Positions 28,701 through 37,335 of a stretch of DNA of 64,000 nt are shown piece by piece. The DNA is from Zeugodacus cucurbitae. Lineage: Eukaryota > Arthropoda > Insecta > Diptera > Tephritidae. The first letter of the stretch is position 1; each line of letters opens with the position of its first letter. The notes below the pieces were generated by a model, which saw only the letters and a list, made by a program, of their open reading frames with translations, was not told the DNA's origin and did not search any database. The stretch lies in contig NC_071667.1 in the NCBI RefSeq assembly GCF_028554725.1, positions 17,715,501-17,779,500 on the forward strand, written 5' to 3'. Position numbers and translations under genes: made by a program.

Positions 28701-31700
28701 GAAGGTTAAGTTCGAATGGGCGGAATCGGACCACTGTCACGCCCACAAAATGGCGATAACCAAAAACACATAAAGAGCTATAACTAAGCCATAAATATAG
28801 TTATGAAAATAAAATTTGGAACATAGTATCGCATTAGAGAGGGGCACATTTGAATGTAATTTTTTTGGAAAACTGGGTGTGACACCGCCCCCAAATAGGT
28901 TTTTTGTATATATCTTGCAAACCAATAAAGCTATAGGAACCAAACTTTCTGCAGTCGGTTCTCCTACGTACCCCACCACCCACCATGAAAATAGTTGAAA
29001 TCGGATAATAACCACGCCCACCTCCCATACAAATGTTAGGTTGAAAATTACTAAAAGTGAGTTAATTCACTAACGAAAAACGTCAGAATCACTAAATTTC
29101 ACAGAAATAATAGCTCAAGGAAGCTGCACTGAGATTTTTTTACAAAATGGAAAATAGGCGTGGCATCGCCCACTTATGGGTCAAAATCCATATCTCAGGA
29201 ACTACTCGACCGATTCGAATGAAATTTGGTATATAATATTGATAACACGTGTGGAAAATGGACGAAATCGATGCACAACCACGACAACTTTCCTTATAAC
29301 TCATTTTTGAATTCCATCTTATTCCTTCACTTTGTAATACATACATAAGGAACCAATGAAGATCGCGAAATAGAACTTTACACAAATACTGTATATCATC
29401 TCTGGCATCACTTGTGAAAAAATTTTCGAAATCGGACTATAACTTTTCAATGCCCCGGATATCGAATATAAAGAACTCAGTGCCTAAGGTAACTTTTCTC
29501 CGAAAATTTCGGTAAATCTCTCAGGCATCTTAATTTAATTCAGAGGAAATATTTTTCTTCTAATAGTGTGTCTCTGTACCAGAAAAGGTTAAAATCGGGT
29601 CATAACTTCCCTTATATATGAATATATGAGAATACCTAATTATAGGATTTTCAAAAATACGATGAGCTTAATAGCTTATAAATCGGTTAATATGTGAAAT
29701 ATATTTATGCCGAATATATGGGTCACATTTTGTGTTTTCTTAATAAAGATATAGCAATAGTTTTCTTAATAAAGAGATAGCCCTTCCTTACTTGTTTTTT
29801 CATAACATTATCTACGATGGCGATTTTTGAATGAACGATCGTACCAACTATGACGACAATGTATCTAGATTTAAATTTATCTTACGACAGAAGAGCGGAA
29901 GGGGAAAGAAGAGGTAAACAGTATGATTCTATTATGTAGCTATGACTTTAATTAGCCATATATGACGTACTTTTGTGGCATTAATAGATTTTTTTCATGT
30001 GAGCTGTGAATATATAAATATGATTTGGCTCCTACATAGTTTCAAAACTCTTGACAGCTTAATGATAATATCGGTTGCCAATGTCACAACTCGGAGTATA
30101 TTTCCCACATAAAAAAGCTATTCATAATTTGTCCTTTGGAAACATCTTCCTAATGCAAACTCCTGTGAATATCACGCAAGTCACGCAAAAAGAACTGTAA
30201 GCTCTATCAGCTACAAACCAAACAAATGAAAGCCGCAAGTAAGAAAGTAAAGAGTCCTTGAACATTTTTCGTGCATCCGCTTGATTGTTGGTTATTAGTA
30301 AGGGCTCTTTGCCTCAATGTTTGCTGTTGCATCTAATTTTCCAATTCATTATCCAATAAACAACACGTTGAAGTATAAATTATTGATAACCACACAGGGC
30401 AATTACCATAATTTTTCGGAAAATTTATTGATACAATATGCTACGAAACGCACAGGCTCTCTGGTCACATTCATTACTAATTTACAACCGCAGACGAGCA
30501 TATACTCGTAGATACAGTATGTATTTAGGGGTAAAAATATGTAAATATTTAACTGTTGCTGGTCAGTTTTGAAATATTTGGCAAATCAACAGCAAAAGAT
30601 GCTAACGGTGTCACAATAAATTCTATGTGTATCGAATCCTTTGAGTGTACGTATGTATGTATGTATTGACATTGTTACTTCGGAAATTTGCGCATAACGG
30701 CGCATTTTTTACCAAACGGCACGTACCACTGATACCACCAAAACGAGTGCGTCAATTCTGGTTATGCCGCTTTTGGCCAGCGCCAGTAGTTATTTGACGT
30801 CGCATTGTCAGACTCAAGCTTCAAGGTAACAAAAGTTGTGCAAATACATTTGTAATCCACGATGCTTTATGTGGGTCACAGTGGAAATTTTTGTACAAAT
30901 AACGGTATTGTAAATAACTATTAAAAATGTTATACGTTTTTGAATAAAAAATGTACATATATGGCTACTACGTGACGTATGAGTAACGCGAGAATACCTC
31001 GGGAATGTGATGCTACTCATTTTATTTAATTTTAGACATGAAGTACGTAAAATATAAAAGCAAAAGTTAATAATAATTTTACGGTTATTTGAATGAACTT
31101 TGACTCTTCTTTATGATGTTTTTTTTTCTAGTTATTGTCTAAGTGATGGATTCGAAAATTTGGGTTTGTCTCCCGTATATATTGACTCTGAATTCACTAA
31201 CCATTTCTTGAGGGTTGAACTTTTGGCTAGCTGTATCTGATAGCTGAGCTCACAATGCTGGAATACGCTGGATTTCGGTGTTGTTTCGAATTTAATTTCC
31301 TGCTATTTGGTAACGGAGCTATAACTACGGAAGTGATTTTGACAGAACACTTGTAATTTTTTGTCCTCTGAAATACCAATTAAAGCCTAGTTTTTTACGA
31401 TTTGTTTTTCTTTAAAGCAGTGAAGCCCTAGTTGTTGTTGCTGAAGCTGTGGAAAACGTTCCCAAAATAATTTTGAGAAAAGTGGTCAAGTTGACAATTC
31501 CTTAGACAGACAGAAATTCGGATACCTTCTGGTCATGTAGATCTGACAGTTATACGGTAGAAGTACTCTTGTGAAATAAACAACATTTCATATTTTACTA
31601 TAATAAACACGGTAATCACCTTAAATGCTCTAATTCGTCTGCCCTGAGGTGGTCTTTTTTTCTTTTCGCTACAAGCTCCTTAAGGTCCATAAATATTCTA

Positions 31701-34700
31701 CAATTAGTCTCTCTTTTCATTTCTTCATCATCATACATATATTACTTACTTTCGAACACCTTTGAACAATATGATAGCTCTAAGTCTACGGAGTTGACGT
31801 TGTTGCGCATATCAGTTCTCATATATGTTACATATTAGTTCTCCTTCTCCCATTAGGCTCCAAAAGAAAGTATACCTTTGATATACTTAATGCTTCTTAT
31901 AATCATTACGAATGATTAAATTAATAATTAAAATCTCCATGTATTTTCTACTTATTTTATTGCAGCCGACTCATTGGTAATCCCCTGAAGGAGCTATCTG
32001 GCGAAGTATTTCTACGCAGTAGTTGCTTAGAAGCGCTGTGAGTTTGAAAATATACCTATATAGGCTTTATAGATACTTTAAAATTATTATTTCTTTCACA
32101 GTTCCCTCAGTCACACACCCTTATACATCAGCCATCAGCTTGTTGGATATCTAAATATTTCGTATCTTAATTTGACGGGCATCCCATTCGAGCGCATAGA
32201 TTTTGAAGCCATCAATCTGATGTCTAACCTCAAGTATATTGAGTTCGATCGTTTCTACTTCTGTTCGATGACACCGCAACTTCGTATGTGTAAGCCGAAT
32301 AGTGATGGAGTTTCGTCATTTCGGGATCTGCTGAGTAAACCGGTGCTACGCTACTCGGCTTGGATAATGGCTTTTGTAACGGTAGTGGGAAATATAATGG
32401 TACTTTGGGGACGTTTCATCTATCGCGATGAGAACATTGCCGTCACAATGGTTATACGCAACTTGGCACTGGCTGATATATTAATGGGTTTCTATTTAAT
32501 AACAATTGGCGTACAGGATTATCGTTATCGGAGCGAATATTACAAGTAAGTGGAAGAGTACAGATATAGAGTTATAATATTAGTCAATAGAAATTATGAA
32601 TTAAGTAAAGTGAGTTGAATGAGCTGAAGAGAAGTTAGTAATAATGATTAGCACATAACATCATGGTATCAATCAATCTCGTAGACTCATTAGTGTTTGA
32701 CTTTATTTAGACACAATCCGAAGGGATGGACAAAACAGAACAGTCACCACCCAGTGAACCTCTTTCAAAGAAGATGAAAACTGTCCTATCATAAATAGAG
32801 GTGAAGGTCATCGTTTTATGGGATTAGTAAGGATAATCTGCAACGACTCAGGACCCTACTATAAATATCGGCCTTCCCTTCGTGTATTACTAACCATCAG
32901 TGATGACATTCCTGAGAAAACTAAAACATACCGATCCAAACAGGTTTAGAGCAAACATATAATCAAAAAAAGAATTAAACAAGGGGTTCCAAAGAGTGGT
33001 GTCCTATCCCCCCTGCTATTCAACTTTTATATATCGAAGCACCCTCAACCACCAGAACCTGCCGAAGTATGTCATGATTGTACGATAATGACGTCGGCCA
33101 ATGGAATCGATGACATATGATCCAAAGTGAACGGCCTCCTCGTCCATTCTCGCTTCTTCACTGCTAGGAGCCTTACACTCTCACCTACCAAATCCACAGC
33201 GTCCTTTTTCACCAACTGGACGGAAGAGTACAGTCTAGACCTGTACATTTCTGTCGCAGACATCAAAATTCCGACTGTTCATAACCAGAAAATGTTGGGT
33301 GTTACATTATATAGCCTGTACTCGTTCACTCCCCATACGACCGCGATTGTTACCAAGATAAGGAGCTTCTTGATGTCTCCGGTTGAGCACCTACACAATG
33401 AGATCCGTATGCTTCCTTTGATGGAGCATTACGAAATGCTCTCCAGACAGTTTCTGCTAGAATGCTTTGGTAGAAATCATCACTGAAGAAGCCGAGCCGC
33501 CTATCAGAACCATCAAGAGTACCTTCCTGAAATACGTCGACGACATACAGGATTATACTGACCGGACTTCGGATGCAACAGTCTTTCGACAAGTACTGAA
33601 CGCCGTTCACAGAGGAGCCATTAACACCTTCATCGACTCCATCCCCGTGAATGGTGTACCTAAAGATAAAACACCACCCATCGCAGACACAGAGCTCGTG
33701 TTATTTCGCGAAACTAAAGCGCCCTCGGACAATTTCGTTCTTTAATTAATCTAGTATTGCCGGTTCAGGCTCGTTTGGGTAACCGTTCCAACAGCAAGAA
33801 CGATCCTGAGAAGCAATTCGAATCCGTGATACAAAAAGTTCAGACTCAAATCTTATCGTCTACTTGTACTTAGAGATAAAACACCACCCGTCGCAGACAC
33901 AGAGCTCGTGTTATTTCGCGAAATTAAAGAGACCCTCGGACAATTTCGTTCTTCAATTAATCTAATCTTGCCGGTTCAGGCTCGTTTGGGTAACCGTTCC
34001 AACAGAAAGAATGATCCTGAGAAGCTATTCGAATCCGTGATACATAAAGTTCAGACTCAAATCTTATCGTCTACTTTACTGGATCCTTCTTATTCACACA
34101 TTTATAGACCCTACACTTCACTTTGATTCTAGCTTCTAACCTATCGGTAGGAGTGGCTAGTGAACTTTTCCGTTCAGAGCGTCAGCTCCACTCAATTCTA
34201 GCAACCAAATCAACTTGTATTTCTAATTAAATTTGCCACCATCTTTTCATCTTACACACACTTACTTGATTTTATGTGTTATTTTCTTCTACCCTGCGCA
34301 TAGGGTCGCACTGGATTGGATTACCTCTTGGCAGTGCGCGGCTATCGGCTCGCTGGCCGTCACATCATCCGAGGTGTCCATGTTGATACTCGCCTTCATG
34401 TCATTCGAACGTTTCCTACTTATCGCCGATCCGTTTCGCAGTCAACACCGTATCGGTATTAAGAATATTTTTATAGCCCTACTGGCTATCTGGTTGATGG
34501 GCGTGGGCATTGCAGTGGCGCCAGTTGCGCTATGGCACTCAAGCACCAAATTCTATGGCACCTACTCGGGCACATGCTTCCCGTTGCACATACAAGAACC
34601 ATATCCACTGGGTTGGCAATATTCGGCGTTCATCTTCTTGGGCGTGAATTTATTTTTACTACTAATGATTGCGCTACTCTATACAGCGTTGCTTATATCC

Positions 34701-35289
34701 ATTTGGCGTACACGTAAAGCGACACCACTCTCCCTGTTGGATTGTGAATTTGCGGTGCGTTTCTTTTTCATTGTACTCACGGATGTGTTGTGTTGGGCGC
34801 CTATTATTGCCATGAAGATTTGGGTCTTCTTCAACTATAACATTTCGGGTAAGTAAGAAATCGTAAATTTTATTACTCATACGCAGTGTTAGCTGCTTAT
34901 ATATACACATGTGCGTGTTTGTTGATTGTTTTACGAGCAGACGATATCTACGCTTGGTTGGTAGTATTCATATTGCCGCTGAATTCCGCTGTCAATCCGC
35001 TGCTGTACACATTCACCACTCCGAAATATCGCAATCAAATACTCTTACGCGGTTGGAAGAAAATAACATCGCGACGTCGAGCTGATCCATCTAACGGTTT
35101 GGCGACGACAATTGCAACCGCCACCGCATCATCAAATCCGGGTGAGTTACAAACATTAACACGTATGTAAGTTATGTGTGTGTGTGGGTTCGAGTTTTTG
35201 TTTTCGTAATCACAATAATATTAACAAATTTCAACCTTCCTGCAGATGAATCGTCGAGCAAGGCTATACCGCTGACCGTGAATCATTGA
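7710..35289 (+). CDS. Lgr3: Relaxin-receptor-type leucine-rich-repeat GPCR (Lgr3-like), 5' end missing
   Basis: Eleven coding exons join with consistent phase: 7710-8072, 8203-8306, 8385-8464, 8654-8938, 10950-11021, 12070-12141, 31966-32037, 32102-32545, 34304-34848, 34941-35141 and 35246-35289. They begin with an LDL-receptor class A module (CDGNTLC...CDNRTDCDDGSDE), then a Gln-rich linker, a cysteine cap (CTCRQRTLLYC), several LRRs (three 72-nt exons each hold one repeat) and seven membrane helices. TM3 ends in ERF in place of DRY, and TM7 has NPLLY. LDLa plus LRR plus rhodopsin-like 7TM defines type C LGRs (insect Lgr3/Lgr4, vertebrate RXFP1/2). Drosophila Lgr3 is the receptor for Dilp8, coupling growth defects to ecdysone timing. 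Lgr3 is preferred because the neighbours (kra, mRpS18A, the CG4743-type carrier) recall the Drosophila third chromosome, whereas Lgr4 is X-linked. The signal-peptide exon was not found. The 12070 acceptor (TGAAG) is weak but gives a perfect LRR phase. Confidence 0.88.
9490..10478 (-). mobile_element. Mariner-like element relic, copy 2, in an Lgr3 intron
   Basis: On the minus strand, 10249-9896 reads as the middle of a Tc1/mariner transposase: SVENIAA-like helix-turn-helix region, then LTQELKPL and KIVFSDEAHFWLNGFVNKQN, where the D of FSDEAHF is the second catalytic acid. Frameshifts and stops interrupt it. The C-terminal block FGERVISRNG... is also visible around 9640-9700. The right edge, TTACTTTTGTAACGTCC near 10445-10461, matches the family terminus. 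It lies in the intron between exons 8654-8938 and 10950-11021 of the receptor gene. Confidence 0.8.
11022..12069. other. Lgr3 intron, AT-rich
   Basis: Intron between two 72-nt LRR exons. It contains a short AACAACAAC/GTTGTTGT inverted stretch near 11719-11743 and nothing else I can support. Confidence 0.5.
12142..12810. other. Start of the large Lgr3 intron
   Basis: Non-coding. The segment around 12520-12680 resembles the degraded tail of an interspersed repeat ('CTATGGGAGCTATAGG...'). Confidence 0.4.
12819..13287. mobile_element. hAT-type MITE with 8-bp target duplication
   Basis: Both ends carry the same 14-bp inverted repeat, TAGTGATGAGCGAT, at 12819-12832 and (inverted) 13274-13287. It is flanked by GTTTAGAG (12811-12818) and GTTTAGAC (13288-13295), a 7/8-matching 8-bp duplication as hAT transposases make. 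The 469-bp interior is non-coding and has scattered copies of CACTGTGA and TACTGTGAT, probably subterminal transposase-binding repeats. TAGTGATG is a typical hAT terminus. Confidence 0.88.
13296..14116. other. Lgr3 intron, no supported feature
   Basis: AT-rich non-coding sequence. I see no element termini or coding signal. Confidence 0.4.
14117..14706 (-). mobile_element. RTE-like element copy C, 3' fragment with internal losses
   Basis: The reverse complement begins at the YADD region of the RT (GTACGCCGATGATATTGATA at 14700-14681) and ends at GCGTAAGCGTTGCCTACGCC. It matches copies A and B but has lost the segment between the VYLGTS region and the WNDEL region, and another piece near the C-terminus. 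It is non-functional. The fragment breaks off at its 5' end at an AGATTAGGTTA stretch. Confidence 0.8.
15196..16767 (+). repeat. Interspersed repeat family R (TTTTATACTCTC ends), copy 1
   Basis: The left end TTTTTATACTCTCACAA (15196-15212) and the right end TTGCGAGAGTATAAAA (16709-16724) form an inverted pair. They are followed by TGTTCGGTTGCACCCGAA and CTTTCCTTACTTGTTTTT, a conserved tail of the family. The interior has GTCTGTCCGTCCGTC, and ATTGCCACGCCCACAAAATG twice in a local duplication near 15473-15570. No transposase is visible. Four related pieces occur in this window. From memory this repeat is abundant in tephritid genomes; its class is unclear. Confidence 0.75.
16768..18396. other. 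Lgr3 intron, no supported feature
   Basis: AT-rich non-coding sequence. The open frames at 16960-17205 and 17268-17501 on the minus strand have no recognisable domain. Confidence 0.4.
18597..19045 (+). repeat. 42-bp minisatellite of ecdysone-element-like inverted repeats alternating with forkhead-type sites
   Basis: The unit has two parts. One is AGGTCAATGACCT, a perfect inverted repeat of AGGTCA with one spacer base; it is exact at 18698, 18865 and 18991, has one mismatch at 18614, 18824 and 18935, and is more diverged at 18656, 18740 and 18782. The other is GTAAACAAA, at 18637, 18679, 18721, 18763, 18805 and 18846, with variants at 18888, 18979 and 19014 and an outlier at 18407. Spacing is 42 bp (once 41) from 18614 to 18865. 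AGGTCA-N-TGACCT is the ideal PAL-1 element for EcR/USP, and GTAAACA is the FoxO/FoxA core. The array lies in the large Lgr3 intron. A regulatory role is inference; it may be a plain minisatellite. Confidence 0.85.
19400..20036 (-). repeat. Repeat family R, fragment in minus orientation
   Basis: Matches in reverse the family seen at 15196-16767 and 27620-29797: AAGTGGGCGTG, the reversed CGGACAGACA block, ACAAACAACCGTTATTTGAA, and the terminal TGCACGAGTATAAAA at about 20022-20036. The left part (19400-19860) resembles 27880-28200 (GTCCTCAT..., GTCCGATTT...). The other end is lost next to the 42-bp array. Confidence 0.65.
20040..21156. other. Lgr3 intron, AT-rich
   Basis: Contains ATGTA/TGTATG microsatellite near 20160-20220. 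The two overlapping opposite-strand open frames at 20108-20459 are low-complexity and unsupported. Confidence 0.4.
21157..22398 (-). mobile_element. 5'-truncated non-LTR retrotransposon with RNase H domain and CCTAA-repeat tail
   Basis: The minus strand reads the end of an RT (ITGALRTTPTAALE, then LNLPPIDFFAENSA after a frameshift near 22350), an RNase H domain and a C-terminal Cys-rich segment. It ends in a short (CCTAA)n tail, seen on + as ATTAGGTTAGGTTAGGTTA at 21158-21176. RNase H restricts it to the I, Loa, R1 or related clades. Truncation at 22398 is typical of incomplete target-primed reverse transcription. Confidence 0.8.
21243..22274 (-). pseudogene. RNase H domain of the non-LTR element
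   Basis: The 343-residue frame contains a full-looking RNase H: FMDGSKMEHG (first Asp), FQAEVFAI (Glu), YVDSQAA (second Asp), FYWVPGHKGIEGNE and VDEIAK (last Asp). A C-terminal CRKCQEQGT...FCECNAL cysteine cluster follows, as in I/R1-type polyproteins. The open frame continues upstream past the first Met to about 22334, where a stop and frameshift separate it from the RT end, so the Met is not a true start. The domain is intact in sequence but is an orphan piece of a dead copy. Confidence 0.8.
22400..23626. other. Lgr3 intron, no supported feature
   Basis: AT-rich non-coding sequence between two transposons. No domain-bearing frame or element end seen. Confidence 0.4.
23631..25148 (+). mobile_element. 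piggyBac-type transposon with intact ends, internally deleted
   Basis: Perfect 15-bp terminal inverted repeats CCTTTATGTGCTCGG (23631-23645) and CCGAGCACATAAAGG (25134-25148) are flanked by TTAA on both sides (23627-23630 and 25149-25152), the hallmark piggyBac target duplication. Inside them is a second inverted pair, GTCTACATTTGTAGC (23648-23662) and GCTACAAATGTAGAC (25091-25105). The 1518-bp copy carries a broken transposase. Intact ends suggest a fairly young, possibly cross-mobilisable copy. Confidence 0.93.
24049..24962 (+). pseudogene. piggyBac-type transposase, deleted and frameshifted
   Basis: An acidic N-terminal stretch (DFDDSTDDYVPPG) runs directly into TIICDNFFTSLNLA, whose Asp is one of the catalytic DDD residues. 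Much of the N-terminal catalytic region is therefore deleted. The first frame stops at 24462, and a second frame (24447-24962) carries ILDYNTTKGGVDAMDKM, containing another catalytic Asp, and KTLLWPLAMFSNMLDISAQ. It ends in a Cys-rich zinc-binding tail (CQNCEAEK...CSWCKKPVCETH). An ATG at 23917 starts a reading that stops quickly. The copy cannot make an active transposase. Confidence 0.85.
25153..27619. other. Lgr3 intron, no supported gene
   Basis: Several open frames of 60-95 codons (25675, 25763, 26191, 26300, 26923) show no domain, no start context and no shared signature. I treat them as chance or decayed sequence. Confidence 0.4.
27620..28515 (-). repeat. Repeat family R, half copy in minus orientation
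   Basis: Begins with AAACAAGTAAGGAAGGGCTA, the reverse of the family's right tail. It continues through the reversed interior, including GGAGGTGGGCGTGGTTATAA near 28386, and stops at about 28515, where a plus-strand copy begins. Confidence 0.7.
28516..29797 (+). repeat. Repeat family R, copy in plus orientation
   Basis: Starts at CACATAACGGTTGTTTGTAA, includes GGATGTCTGTCCGACCGTG, CACGCCCACAAAATGGCGAT and GGCGTGGCATCGCCCACTTA, and ends with CCTTCCTTACTTGTTTTTT at 29797. It lacks the TTTTATACTCTC left terminus present in copy 1 because it abuts the inverted half copy at 27620-28515. Confidence 0.75.
29798..31965. other. End of the large Lgr3 intron
   Basis: Mostly AT-rich. A less AT-rich island at about 30670-30830 stands out from its surroundings but has no frame I can support; it could be a conserved regulatory block or a relic. 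Confidence 0.4.
32950..34130 (+). mobile_element. Jockey-like non-LTR retrotransposon fragment in an Lgr3 intron
   Basis: Frames show KQGVPKSGVLSPLLFNFYIS (RT block with altered QG), then PTKSTASFFTNWTEEYSL, VADIKIPTVHNQKMLGVTL and FTPHTTAIVTKIR, the typical thumb region of jockey-clade RT. The reading then jumps to FLMSPVEHLHNEIRMLP and NAVHRGAINTFIDS from the far C-terminus, so an internal segment is missing. The YADD-type catalytic motif is damaged. It lies between the TM2 and TM3 exons of the receptor gene. Confidence 0.75.
33665..34084 (+). repeat. Tandem duplication of 210 bp within the jockey-like relic
   Basis: 33665-33874 and 33875-34084 are near-identical direct copies; both start with GATAAAACACCACCC and run through GCAGACACAGAGCTCGTGTT and TCAGACTCAAATCTTATCGT. 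Few differences separate them, so the duplication is recent relative to decay of the element. Confidence 0.85.
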
Positions 35290-35603
35290 GAGTAGCTTTA
35301 TTCGTACAAATATCTATGTAGTTATACATAGAGGGTGGTCACTATGGTTCTATCGTAATTACTGTTGACCGTGTTAGTCATAGTGTTTGCAAAGAAAATG
35401 GTTCATGGTGCCACCACTCCAAAAACTGGTTCCGAAAAGTGCGCTTGATAAATATGCAGTTCATTATATTAATTTTTTCTCTCACCATAAAAGTTCAACC
35501 TTTCCAAATCCACTTCCACATGTAATGGCGGTCCGTGTCTGTCAAAGTTCGGATTTCAGTTTTATTGTTGTTGTTTTAACGGTTACCCAAACCTGCTTCA
35601 TCC
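35290..35603. other. 3' flank of the Lgr3-like gene
   Basis: The region after the TGA at 35287-35289 probably holds the 3' untranslated region. I see no AATAAA close to the stop codon. Confidence 0.4.
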
Positions 35604-36822
35604 TCTTCTTCTTGACTGGCGTAGACACCGCTTACGCGGTTATAGCCGCAAAACCTTTCTCTCGAAAACTCCTAGTGCCGCCTCATCGGATGTTGACACC
35701 GTCCACGCTTCTGCACCATAAAGTAGGACGGGAATGATAAGGGACTTGTTGAGTTTAGTTTTTGTTCGTCGAGAGAGGACTTTACTTTTCAATTGCCTAC
35801 TCAGTCCATAGTAGCACCTGTTGGCAAGAGTCATTCTGCGTTGGATTTCAAGGCTGACATTATTTTTGATGTTAATGCTGGTTCCCAGGTAGACGAAATT
35901 ATCTACAACTTCAAAGTTATGACTGTCAACAGTGACGTGGAAGCCAAGACGCGAATGCGCTGACTGTTTGTTTGATGACAGGAGATATTTCGTCTTGTCC
36001 TCGTTCTCCGCCAGACCCATTCGCTTCGCTTCCTTATCCAGGCGGGAAAAAGCAGAACTAACGGCGCGGGTGTTGTTTCCAATGATATCGATATCATCGG
36101 CGTACGCCAGTAGCTGTACACTCTTATAAAAAATTATACCTTCGCTGTTTAGCTCTGCAGCTCGTATTATTTTTTCCAACATCAAGTTAAAGAAGTCGCA
36201 CGATAGTGAGTCACCTTGTCTGAAACCTCGTTTGGTATCGAACGGCTCGGAGAGGTCCTTCCCAATCATGACGGAGCTTTTGGTGTTGCTCAACGTCAAC
36301 TTACACAGCCGTATTAGTTTTACGGGGATACCAAATTCAGACATCGCGGCATAAAGGCAGCTTCTTTTCGTGCTGTCGAAAGCAGCTTTAAAGTCGGCAA
36401 ATATATGGTGTGTGTCGATCCTCTTATCACGGGTCTTCTCAAAGATTTGGCGCATGGTGAATATCTGGTCAGTTGTTGATTTTCCAGGTCTAAAGCTAAA
36501 CTGATAAAGTCCAATCAGTTTGTTGATGGTGGGCTTTAGTCTTTCACACAGTACGCTCGATAGAACCTTATAAACGATGTTAAGAAGACTTATCCCACGA
36601 TAGTTGGCGCAGATTGTGGGATCTCCCTTTTTGTGGATTGGGCAGAGTACACTGAGATTCCAAACGTCGGGCATGCTTTCTTCCGACCATATTCCGCAAA
36701 GAAGCTGATGCATGCACCTTATCAGCTCTTCGCCGCCGTATTTGAATAGCTCGGCCGGCAATCCATCGGCCACCGCCGCCTTGTTGTTCTTCAAGCGGAT
36801 AATTGCTATTCTAATTCCTGCT
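35604..36822 (-). mobile_element. RTE-like element copy B, RT with long open frame but deleted C-terminus
   Basis: The minus-strand frame 36794-35640 (384 residues) is open and has NYRGISL, FRPGKSTTDQIF, FADFKAAFDS, RQGDSLSC and AYADDIDIIG. It is better preserved than copy A over this part. After FERKVLR the frame jumps straight to the element's 3' end (GGCTATAACCGCGTAAGCGG), so about 310 bp coding for the WLGHIVRMDE tail is deleted, probably through the short shared GCGG. The 5' end breaks at about 36822, next to another element's 3' end. Confidence 0.85.
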
Positions 36823-36829
36823 TCAACCG

Positions 36830-37335
36830 GAAAGCTTAAATTAATTGATCAAAATCATCTAACGGTAGGCCACGGAAACGAGCTATTTCGATAGGGTCGG
36901 GCGAGAGGGAAAGGGGTGTTAGATGAGTGGTGTTTAGGGGGTATGCAAAGAGGTGGTTAGTGTCATGGGAGACTCTTTGCATGCAGGACATATGTTGAGT
37001 ATGTCAGGCTCTAGTCTGGAAGCTACAGTATCCAGAAAGAACTTGAGCGAGGGTCACTCTAGTTTCGCAAGGCAACTCAAGCTCTATGTGTGCTGTGGTG
37101 ATGTTTTATCTTCAAGTACGCCATTCACGGGCAGGGAGTCGACGAAGATGTTAATGGCTCCTCTGTAAATGGCGTTCAGTGCTTGTCGAAAGTCTGTCGC
37201 ATCCGAAGTACTGTCGGTATAGTCCTGGTACTCTTGATGGCTCTGTCTGGAGAGAATTTCGTTATGCACAGGTATGCAATCCCCACAACAGCCGGTTCTG
37301 CGATAGCTGGATTGACACGGATTTTCAGATCCCAC
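36830..37335 (-). mobile_element. Jockey-like element, 3'-terminal fragment
   Basis: The minus strand reads decayed pieces of the jockey C-terminus: QEYQDYTDSTSDATDFRQALNAIYRGAINIFVDSLPVNGV at 37238-37115 and the final GLPLDDFD-like end near 36850. It is the same family as the plus-strand fragment at 32950-34130 (compare NAVHRGAINTFIDSIPVNGV there). Confidence 0.7.
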
